A DNA stretch of 27,928 nt from the NCBI GenBank assembly GCA_033085395.1, contig MU853211.1:1-27928 (forward strand), given 5' to 3'. The notes beneath the pieces were generated by a model, which was given only the letters and a program-made list of their open reading frames with translations, did no database searches and had not been told where the DNA came from. Every line of letters starts with the position of its first letter. Within the stretch, counting starts at the first letter, position 1. Positions 10,252 to 20,345 of this stretch are shown here, in pieces. Position numbers and translations under genes: made by a program. Origin of the DNA: Xanthoparmelia taractica (taxonomy: Eukaryota > Ascomycota > Lecanoromycetes > Lecanorales > Parmeliaceae).

Positions 10252-13200
10252 ATGGCCAAGAAAGTCGCAGCTGCAAGGGCGACAGCAACCGCGTCACCCT
10301 GTCTTCGTGAGCCTCTGCTTGGTCATTTGCTGGTGTATTTCGAAATTAGACTGACTATCAATTAGCTGTTAAATCGGAATTGCCGTCTCCCCGTCGAAAA
10401 GCAGGCAGGCCACCAAAGCAATCCAAACCCACAATGTCTGCGGCCGCGGAATCTGGAGACGTGGACTTGGCTGAAGAGCCCTTGTCTGCCAATCGGTATC
10501 AGCTCCATGAACAAATACTGGACAAAGTCGTGATTCCTGTGAATGGTCGCTCATCGGTCGCTTCTTCCCTCTCCAGCGTTCTCGATCAGTCAAGCGATTA
10601 TGACACACCAGGCACGAGCATGATTGTGACACCGGCAGATTCCCTGATAAAAGAAGGACGATCATTGAAACGTCCGAGTAGGATGAGCAGCAACATAATT
10701 TCTTATCAGGCCAAGGAACCATTCATAGGAAAGCGGAAGCGCCTGGAAGTTGACGAGCTCATGGAAGCTGATGCACTTTTGGCACAAGAGTTACAGGAGC
10801 AAGAGTACGGCGAGGATCAAGACCTGGTTTCTAGACCTAGACGAGCACGAAATGCTCTAGTTGACGATTCCGAAGAATCTTTGCTCTCCGATTTAAGCCC
10901 AGAACATTCGCCAGATTCGGACGGCCTCCCAAAACCCAATATATCTACACCCGGATGGTCCGGTAGAAGACGCCCCAATGCTTTGCTATCTCAGACTGTA
11001 ACCGCGGATATGGACGGCGATTCGTCCCAAGATGAGTCCCTTGACGAAGACGAGATTTTAGAAATTCCTGTGCCCAGGAACAAGAGAATCAAGACAAACA
11101 ATCGAACATCATTACGATCTCGAGCTTCTCGCGTCTCTGCAAACAGGTGTATCACAGACAGGACATCCCGTGGGGTTTTCGACAGCGAGGACTCTGACCT
11201 ATCTAATCATAGCGACGATGTGTCCCTCTTCAGCTCTGATAATATTTCAGATGCATCTGAAGACTCTGAAGATGCTGATGGAGAGACTGGTGATATCCTC
11301 GGTACAGAAAACAGCCTGACGACAGCTGCGGCGGCATGCAATTTCACCTCAGCGCCAGCGCCAAGTGCCATCCCGGCTACTGGCCGTAGAAGGGCCCCGT
11401 CTACCCAAGCTACCAATGCCACTCGTGGCAGACGCTCTTGGCAGAGAGGCGCTGAAGACAGGGTATGTTCAGAGTTACCTTCGATCCCACATCCATATCT
11501 AAGACATACCCTAGGCTGCAAGAGAGCGGCAGAAGCTAGAGAAAGCGCATCCTGAGATTAAGACCATCTGGACAGACCTCGAAGCCGTGCCTTTAATACA
11601 GCCCACGCAAGCTGTGCAGCCTGACACGATCACGCGCAAGCTTAAATCATTTCAACTTGAAGGCTTGGACTGGATGGTAAAGCAGGAGAAATCTCAATGG
11701 AAAGGGGGTCTTCTCGGTGATGAAATGGGAATGGGCAAGACTATACAGGCTGTGTCCTTGATCATGTCCGATTATCCGGCAAAAGATCCAACATTGGTCG
11801 TCGTTGTAAGTTTTCGGCGCTCTTTTCTTGCACAGCAACCAGCCCTCTTCCTCGATCGTTCTCTCACCTCCACATTTGGTTTTGATAAAAACATAGCCAT
11901 ATAATTCTGTAATGGAGAATACAGTTGCCGCCACCTCTTGGCTGGAAGATCGAGCCACAGGTCGTGCATAGTGGAGGAGGCCACCGCGCCGACGATCCCA
12001 AATCACCCTGAGTTCACATGGACAGTCACTTCGTTTTGGCTGAACCCCACAAAGGCGTGGAGCTCTCACAAATAAGGCTCCAGAACCTCGAGTTCTCAAT
12101 GCATGAGTTCTGCTACGTTTTGTACCTTGCTGATCCTTCTGCTGTTTATCGTTTTGAGGGTGTATCACTGCGCTGGCTGTAGTCCATGGCACTGACCGTT
12201 TGTCACAGCCTCCGGTCGCGCTCATGCAGTGGCAGAGCGAGATCAATGAATACACGAATGGGAAACTGCGTGTTTTAATATATCACAATTCGAATCCAAA
12301 AGTCAAGAACTTGAGGGTGAAAGACCTCAGAGGCTTCGATGTAATCATGATATCTTACTCAGGGCTCGAATCGGTGTATCGCAAAGAATTAAAGGGCTGG
12401 AAACGCGATGACGGCCTTATCAAAGAAAACAGCAAGATTCATACCATTTATTATCACCGACTAATCTTGGACGAGGCACACAACATCAAAACACGGACTG
12501 CTGGAGGTACAAACTACAACTTAGCGGACGTCTTCCATTTGCTGATTCGTGTGCAGTTGCCAAAGCTTGCTTCGCACTCAAGGCAGATTACAAGTGGTGC
12601 CTCTCCGGTACACCTGTACAAAACCGCATTGGGGAATTCTTCTCACTGCTGCGCTTTCTCCAGATTACGCCTTTTGCGTGCTATTTTTGCAAGAAGTGCA
12701 AATGTGCAGAGCTACATTGGTCACAAGACGAAGCGAAGAAATGCACGACTTGCAACCATACGGGCTTTGACCATGTCTCTATCTTCAACCAAGAGCTGTT
12801 GAATCCTATTACTCAAGGGGACGACCATGCGCTTCGACGAGCTGCACTTGGCAAGCTACGTCTTATCACTGATCGCATCATGCTGCGACGTATGAAACGT
12901 GATCATACTGCTTCCATGGAGCTTCCACCTAAGGAAGTCATCATTCACAATGAATTCTTCGGCGAGATCGAGCGAGACTTTTCTTCCAGCATCATGTCCA
13001 ACACCACCAGACAGTTTGATACCTATGTGAGTCGCGGTGTCATGCTTAACAACTACGCGAACATTTTTGGCCTCATCATGCAGATGCGTCAGGTAGGTCT
13101 TCTACCCAGTTTGTTCTACATAATCTTGCGAGATCTAAGTCGTCAATAGATAGCAAATCATCCTGATCTGATTCTAAAGAAGCACGCGCAAGGTGGACAG

Positions 13201-14130
13201 AACGTCCTGGTTTGCAGTATATGCGATGAAACTGCTGAAGAACCTATTCGTTCGCGCTGCCATCATGAGTTCTGCCGGAAATGCGCAAAGGACTACGTAA
13301 GATCTTTCGAAGACGAGACGCCAGATTGCCCGCGATGTCATATCCCTTTGACCATCGACTTCGATCAGCCGGACATCGAGCAGGATGAAGAAAACGTGAA
13401 GAAGAGTTCTATCATCAATCGTATCAAAATGGAGGACTGGACCTCTTCCACCAAGATAGAGATGTTGGTTCACGATCTCTACAAGCTGAGAAGCCACAAG
13501 CAAACCCACAAGTCAATTGTCTTTTCACAGTTCACGTCAATGCTACAGCTGGTTGAATGGCGTCTTCGTCGTGCCGGATTCAACACTGTGATGCTAGATG
13601 GCAGCATGAGTCCAGCTCAGCGCCAGAAGTCAATTGAATATTTCATGAATAACACGGACGTCGAGGTCTTCCTCGTTTCACTGAAGGCAGGAGGTGTGGC
13701 TTTGAACCTGACAGAAGCATCAAGGGTATTCATCATCGACCCGTGAGTAGCAAATTACCATACACCTATGCGTGTCAGCTAACGGATACCTAGTTGGTGG
13801 AACCCTGCCGCCGAGTGGCAGTCCGCTGATCGCTGTCACCGCATTGGCCAGAAGCGTCCTTGTAAGTGCTTCCCAAGGATGTTGCTCCAACCCTTACTGT
13901 TGATTGACGTGCAATGGCATCTTTGATGGCGCAACCTGTGCTCTAGGAGGATACTGACTCGTATGAAAGGTGTTATCACCCGTCTCTGTATAGAGGACTC
14001 GGTTGAATCACGCATAGTGATGTTACAGGAGAAGAAGGCGAACATGATCAATGGCACCATCAATAACGATCAGGTGGCTATGGAGAAATTAACTCCTGAG
14101 GATATGCAATTCTTATTCCGTGGAAGCTAG
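10252..14130 (+). CDS. RAD16: DNA repair protein Rad16, SNF2 helicase with RING finger
   Basis: Rad16 is the SWI2/SNF2 ATPase partner of Rad7 in global-genome nucleotide excision repair. Exons are 10252-10306, 10366-11462, 11515-11805, 12209-12506, 12557-13092, 13150-13742, 13794-13861 and 13970-14130; they join without a frame error into 1032 residues. The N terminus has an AT-hook-like RKAGRPPK and then about 340 acidic, Ser-rich residues. The helicase follows: GDEMGMGKT (about 450-460), LDEAHNIK (near 569), LSGTPVQNR, and a Rad16-type cysteine cluster (CYFCKKCKC...CTTC). A C3HC4 RING starts near 781 (CSIC...CHHEFCRKC...CPRC). The C-terminal helicase half has SIVFSQFTSML, LVSLKAGGVALNLT and CHRIGQKRP, and the end (LTPEDMQFLF) is typical of the family. 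ATPase and RING residues are intact. Intron 3 (11806-12208) is 403 nt, far longer than the others. The RIP-degraded block starts a few hundred bases downstream, yet the gene looks unaffected. Confidence 0.95.
11806..12208 (+). other. Unusually long RAD16 intron 3
   Basis: GTAAGT donor at 11806 and TGTCACAG acceptor at 12208. Joining them gives TLVVV-PPVALMQW, which fits the family's LVVAPTVALMQW. At 403 nt it is several times longer than the other seven introns (about 50-108 nt), and its composition is not AT-rich. No clear C/D or H/ACA snoRNA box set was found by eye. Confidence 0.8.
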
Positions 14131-14424
14131 AGTTTAGTTCGCCGACTTTTGTATTGATAGGCTGACTTAGGGTCCTTTAAAGCATAATTTGTTAATTATA
14201 GGGATTTTGTCAAAATAAGGGGTAGGACCATAGTAATTGTATTAGCTAAGGAGTACTAGCTAGGAAAGCGAGATCATAAGGCACGCTTTAGCGTGTCACG
14301 TGATCTAGTCACGAAACCCGAATTTTAATACTCACTCTCGAGCGTATCCTTTGTAAACCCTCTATTCCCTAATCTCACTATATGAATATATATTCATATT
14401 TTAATAAACGAACGTTTCGATAAT
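14131..14424. other. RAD16 3' flank with hairpin and palindromes
   Basis: Transition from gene DNA to AT-rich DNA. A seven-pair stem with a TTTA loop, including one G-T pair, spans 14280-14297 and is followed by ACGTGAT and CTAG (14305-14308). TCACGTGA is palindromic here. At 14381-14398 lies an exact 18-bp palindrome, TATGAATATATATTCATA. No gene is seen. The hairpin plus CTAG resembles a Helitron 3' end but could be chance. Confidence 0.4.
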
Positions 14425-14870
14425 TATCTTAATAACTATAAGACTAAATCTAATAATTTTTACGTTATTTAAAAGCGTAAATTAAGCTCTATAAATTTTT
14501 AAAAAAAATAAAAAAAAAATAAAAAAAATAAGAAAGTTATTGGAAATTTTAGTATTCTACTAACAAATTTTTAATGATTGCGGGCGCTAATTTTTTAGGA
14601 AGGTTTTCCGAAGGCTAATTTCGAAAGCGTCGAATAACTTAATTTAATATTTTTTAATAACTATAAGACTAAAATTAATAATAGCTATTTTATTTGAGAG
14701 CGTAAACTAAGCTCTATAATTTAAAAGAAATAGTCTTAGAAATATAATAGGAAATGACCAAGGTATCCACGATCTAAGTAATTCGCTAATAAATTATAAT
14801 GATTACGAACGCTAATTTCTTTACCCGCGCTATCTAATTAAAATTCTTCTATAAAAGTCGAATAATTAAA
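14425..14870. repeat. Degenerate direct duplication, ~228-bp period
   Basis: Two diverged copies lie in tandem, at about 14425-14640 and 14650-14870. The same words recur in the same order about 225-228 nt apart: AATAACTATAAGACTAAA (14431 and 14656), an AGCGTAAA..TAAGCTCTATAA block, ATGATT-CG-GCTAATTT-type words, and GTCGAATAA (14629 and 14857). Copy 1 has an A-rich run of about 35 nt where copy 2 does not. No coding signal is seen. They may be remains of a transposon or satellite altered by RIP. Confidence 0.6.
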
Positions 14871-15676
14871 GTAAAATACAAACGTCGTATAATTAATATA
14901 GAGTAACTTATATAAGATTTAAAGCTAATAGATTTTAAAATTTAAATATAATTAGCGCGAAAATATTCTTCTCTTTATTTTCTTTTATAATATTATTTTT
15001 ATAAAATATAAATAATTAAAAATAAAAAGAATAAATTAATTAAAAATTTAAAAATAATTATATTAAAAAGAGAAACATATTAATATTTGATTTAATATTT
15101 TATATAAATATTTTATTTTAAATTAAAAAACGATTATTTAAAAAATTTCTTTTAAGTTTAATAAATATATATTAAAAATTAATAATTAATTTATACGCGT
15201 ATCTATCTAAAGTATAAAAGATAATTATAAGATTCTATATTATTAATTTCTTGCGTAGCGAGAAAATCGCTCGATATTATTATCTTACGTATATACTATT
15301 AAGAAAAAACCTTATCGCTTTCTACTTATATATTACTAGCTATATATAGATCTAAATACTATATTTATATACTTTAGCTATTTCTTCTTTATAGATTATA
15401 CTCTTCTTATCTTATTTTCTCTTGAAAAGTATAAATCTTAGCGAGCTTAGTCTAAATTAATATCGACTCTCTCTCGTTAAATTATTATCTTTATTTTTTT
15501 AAACTCTTTAAATCTTATTTAAAACGCGATCTCTAATTTATTAAGTTTATTTCTCTTTAAAGAAATCTCTACTTTTAGCGCTTTTATTTTTCTTTTTATC
15601 TTCTTTATATTCTTTATATTCTTTATATTTTCTAAACTTTCTTAATTTATTCTCTATTAATATTATTTATAAAATA

Positions 15677-16020
15677 ATCTTTTTATTATATATCTTTTTA
15701 TTATATATCTTTTTATTATATATCTTTTTATTATATATCTTTTTATTATATATNNNNNNNNNNNNNNNNNNNNNNNNNNNNNNNNNNNNNNNNNNNNNNN
15801 NNNNNNNNNNNNNNNNNNNNNNNNNNNNNNNNNNNNNNNNNNNNNNNNNNNNNATCTTTTTATTATATATCTTTTTATTATATATCTTTTTATTATATAT
15901 CTTTTTATTATATATCTTTTTATTATATATCTTTTTATTATATATCTTTTTATTATATATCTTTTTATTATATATCTTTTTATTATATATCTTTTTATTA
16001 TATATCTTTTTATTATATAT
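15677..16020. repeat. 15-bp AT satellite array broken by a gap
   Basis: Tandem copies of ATCTTTTTATTATAT with almost no variation: about five copies left of the N run and eleven to its right. The true copy number is unknown because the gap sits inside the array. Near 15601-15630 there is a smaller related repeat of TTCTTTATA. The high identity suggests recent expansion or active homogenisation. Confidence 0.95.
15754..15853. other. Assembly gap, 100 N
   Basis: Exactly 100 unknown bases inside the satellite array. The round number suggests a placeholder of unspecified size, not a measured length. Confidence 0.98.
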
Positions 16021-17576
16021 TTTTTTATTTAAATCTTAAATAAGTAGTTTATATTATACGCGATATAACTTCTTCTATTACACGTAGCGTAAGTTTAAGT
16101 CGCTATAGATACGAATATTATATATCTAATCGCATTTCGTATATCTTATCTTATTTTTATACGTTCTTATTATATATCTATATATCTAATATCTATAGTA
16201 TCGAATTAGAGAGATTATCTAATTAAATCTTATTATTTTCTTTATCTTCTTTATTTTAATTAGATTATTTTTTATTAAAGAATTCGCTATCTTCGAAATT
16301 AAGAGATTAAATATTAATAATAAATACTTCTTTTTCTTATAAGTATTAGATAGCTATCGTATTCTTATAATATTTAAATTTAAGTATAATCTCTAATTAT
16401 TCTTTTTAAATCTTTTTTTAATTTCTAGTTATATATAAATATTAACGTTATTAATTTTTATATTATATATAATAATTAAATATAATTTATATATTATCTT
16501 ATAAACTAAATTATATTCTTCTTTAATCTTTTTTTTATTTTTATTTTTATTATTTATATTAGAAGATTATTATTATAAAGCTCGCGTATAGACTTTAATT
16601 ACGCGATATTTAGCTTCTATTATTATATATTCTTTAGCTCTTTTAGAATCTTCTCTATTATTTCTTTTATTTTTTTTTATTTTTTATCTTTTACTCTTAT
16701 TAAGAGCTATCTCTATCTTTTAATATTCTTAGATTAAATTATTTAAATTATCGCGTTAAGATATATTATTACTTTAGACGTTTTAAATAAATTTTCTTAA
16801 CTTTATTTATTATTTAGATTATTTTAACGCGTTAATGTATTAATCTAATTCTATATCTTCTTCTCTTTACGATCGATATATCGCGCTTTCTTCTTCTATA
16901 ATTTTACGCGTGGCTTCGCGATTTCTTTATTCTAATACTATATATATAACTATATAATCTTTATACTCACTTAATATTAAATTCGAATCTCTTTTAATAT
17001 TATTTTTAATAAAGCTTTAAATACTTTTAATATTTTCTTTATAATCTTTATCTACTTCGTTAATAATAATTATATATTCTTAATATATTATTTTTCGTTT
17101 CTACGTCTATATCGATTAGATCGTATTTTTCTTTTAAGCTATCGCGTTTCTTTATTTTAAGAATAATAGCGATATTCTCTATATCTATATCTTCGAGTAT
17201 CTTATTATCTTCTAGAACGCGATATATTAATAATTTCTTTTTATTATATTAATTACTATACTTTATTTTTTCTTTTTAAAAATTAATAATTATATAAATA
17301 AAGAATATATATATAAATAAAATAAAATAATTAAATAAATTCTTCTAGGTATATCTAATCGATTATAAGATCTCTAAGCGAAAGTTATTCGAGGAATAAA
17401 ACTTAATAATAGTAATTAATAGCGACGACGAATAGAAGTAAAGTATTTAAACGCTAATCTTTATATAAACTAAAGCTTTTTAAAAAAAAACTCTATTAAT
17501 TTAATAATCGTAGTAATAATTATAAATAATAATAATAATAATAGTTATTTAGTATAGAGGTCGAAAAGATATAATA

Positions 17577-17640
17577 TTATGAAATCGAATAAGTGTTATT
17601 CGATTTTATTTCCGACGACGAAAAAAAAAATTTCATAACT
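17577..17640. repeat. Nested palindrome
   Basis: An exact inverted repeat, AAATCGAATAA-GTG-TTATTCGATTT, lies within 17582-17610. It overlaps an outer pair, TTATGAAAT near 17578 and ATTTCATAA near 17631. It may be the joined ends of two small elements or a transposon terminus. No family is recognised. Confidence 0.5.
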
Positions 17641-18794
17641 TTTTTATTTTAATATTAAATTTAAATTTTTAAAACTTTAAACTAAAGTATAATATAAGCG
17701 TATAAACTCTCTATAAAAATTATTAAAAAATATTAAGAGATTATAAAGATAAAAATTTTTAAAGTCTTAAAAAATAGGAAAGAAAAGTTCTTGTAAATTA
17801 TTTTAAGGCTAAATCTTATATTATTTTATATCTTTTCGATTACTAATTTAATCTAAGTAATAAGTTGAAATAAAATTAAACTTAATATAGTAACTCTAGA
17901 AGCGTTAAATTAATTACTCGAAATATAAAATTTAAATAAATACTTTTCTAAGATATAGCTTCTTTAAAAAAGTAGTTTTAATCTAATTAAATCTTAAAAG
18001 CGATTAAATTTATCTTTATATAAAATCTTAATAAGCTTATTAATTATTTATCTTTCGATAGAGATATATTCTAAAATAACGTTTTCGATAATAACTTACT
18101 TTTATATATAATAATATTAAATATTAAAATACTTGATACGTATATAGAATTAGAAGTTATTAATTAAAATTATTATACTTTAATTATTATAATAAATTAT
18201 TATCGTCTTAATAATTAGATTATTGAGATTAAGCTAATTAAGAAGATTACGTAGCTAAACGATTTTCTTAATAATTTATATTTAATAAATATACTCGGCT
18301 TTATAAATTAAAAGCGCTATAATAAATTATCGCTTAGATAGTTAATTAATTATAGCGCTATCTATATTAAAGATATACTTAAAAGTAAAACGTTGAATAT
18401 CTTAATCGCTAATTTAATTAATATTAATATATTCGAATAAAAATTTTAAATCTTCTCGAAAGACGAATTAATAATTATTTATTTATTTAAGATATCGAAA
18501 GATATATTTAATAATCTTTTCATAGAACTGACTCGAGTTAGAATTATATCGAGATATTATTAAAATAATATAAATAATATCTAATCTAATATTTAATATT
18601 GTATATATTAGCGTGCTAAAAGGGAACTAATAGATAATATAAAAAACATCGATTATTTAAAAATCTTCTTTAGCGATTTAATACTTCTTTATAACTATAG
18701 AGATAAAAGTTTCTCTACTCTTTTATATACTATATTTAATAATAAATTTCTAAATATAACTCGTTTAATTAAGTTATAAGATTTAATTATAATT

Positions 18795-20134
18795 AACTCT
18801 CGATATAACGAAATCGAATATAACGAAATTTTCGTTTTAGCTAAATAATCCCATAGATTTTCTAAAAATTCTTATATAAATAACGGAAAATCTCGTTATT
18901 ACTTATAACGAAATTAATTTTTAATTTATAATAAAATTAATATAAATATTTTATTAATTAAGAAGAGATAAAAGACTATTAAGAATAATTAAAAAAGATC
19001 TTATGAACTTAATATAATAATAATTCTAATGAAAAATGATCTTTATAGTTCGTTAGTTACTAGTAACTATAGATATATAGCTATATATTAAGTTCTTTAA
19101 TCTATAGCGGGATTCTCTTCTAAATATAGATTTATTTTAATAAGAAATCAATTCTTATATAAAAGAATTCTTATAGATCTTATAAAGTTAATTAGACGAT
19201 TCTTAAAAATACTTGAATTAAGTAAGAATAACGTTACGAGACTAATAATAATTTACTTATAGACGTAATTCTCTACGAAAAGACTTAATAATTCTAAAAA
19301 GATTTATTTTAATATTAAGATTTATTAATATTTAAGCTATTTAAAAACTAGATTACTTACTTTAAATATTATTATAATATTAAATAACGAAATAAATATA
19401 GCGAGATTAATATTATTCATTATAGTAATTAGAAGATTAAGATTATAATTAAGATTTATATAGCTAGTATATTTTATAATTCTAAAGATATTAGATAAAA
19501 TAGATTATTTCTAAAAGATATTATTTAATAGAAGTTTTAAAACTAAGCGTATAAGTAATTAAAAGTAGAATAATATCTATATTATAACTATATTAATTTA
19601 TAATATTACGAGAACTTATAAGCTTTCTATATAGTTTATTAATAAATTTATATAATACTTCGCTTTAAATTAGTATCTAATATCTTTTAAAATAAATTTA
19701 TATATTCTCTTTATTTTCGCGTAGTTAATATTAAGAGATTAAAATTATTAGATATTATTTAGAGATATAATATTACGATTTAAATAGTTAGCGAAATTAT
19801 AAAAGAGTATTTATAATAGTTTAATAATTTAATAGAATAATTAGCTTTTCTTTTAATAGATAACTTTAGTATCTATATATAATTATAAGATATTTTTCGA
19901 CGAATCTACTACTAATATTATAGATATACTATCGTAATATAGTTTTTTCTAAATAATATATCTCTATATTAAGAGGAGATAAAAGAATACTCGTTTTAAT
20001 AAATAACAAGTCGCGAAGAGTTTAAGAAACTTATATAGCTAATATCTATTAATATTATTAATAATAAGAATATTAATAACGATAATAGAAATAATAAGAG
20101 AGTTAAAAAAGAGAATAACGCGTCTGAGTGTTAA
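18795..20134 (+). mobile_element. Relic of a pogo/Tigger-like (DDE_1) DNA transposon
   Basis: At 18795 AACTCTCGATATAACG opens a terminal-type sequence with two copies of ATATAACGAAAT and an inverted pair AATAACG/CGTTATT (18879-18900). CTCGATATAACGAA ends are typical of pogo/Tigger-type elements. Inward on the plus strand, a broken frame reads LAFLLIDNFSIY at 19841-19876, resembling the LLLDN..H block of DDE_1 transposases. Another frame just after it shows a TNLLLIL-stop-I stretch that could be a mutated TNTT..QP motif. A frame ending at a TAA (20132-20134) reads ITSREEFKKLI and then an Asn/Lys/Glu-rich end. Many stops are TAA/TAG at positions fitting RIP of CAA, CAG or TGG. The distal inverted repeat was not found. 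The assignment is a judgement from short motifs. Confidence 0.4.
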
Positions 20135-20345
20135 GATTCAGGAGATTTAGAATGCCAAGCAGACGCCAAGTAAATACTAGTGTCGTTCCTATTATTTTTA
20201 AGTATCTTAACCAAGTCATTCTAGATAGAACAATACACACATAATACACTTATCAAGATTTAACTTTAGTGCTTTCTTTACTCGTTTCATTAACTAGGAT
20301 TTAAGATTTCTTAAATCCGTATATTCTTAATATTTAATAATAACG
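20124..20345. repeat. CpA/TpG-retaining island, possibly an LTR
   Basis: Unlike its surroundings this stretch keeps many CA and TG dinucleotides (GAATGCCAAGCAGACGCCAAG near 20151-20171 and ACAATACACACATAATACAC near 20231-20250). It may begin TGTTAAGATTCAGGAG at 20129, as many LTRs begin TGTT. TTTGGTTTCGATCTAAG at about 20347 might be a tRNA primer site. No second LTR copy was found, so it may be a solo LTR or another short insertion too small or too late for RIP. Confidence 0.35.

Noticed and set aside
11647..12255. 202-codon open frame on the minus strand within RAD16
   Set aside because: It is antisense to RAD16 exons and intron 3, has no recognisable motif, and the plus strand encodes a clear SNF2 protein.
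15677..16020. CRISPR array
   Set aside because: The repeats are contiguous 15-mers without unique spacers, in a eukaryotic genome.
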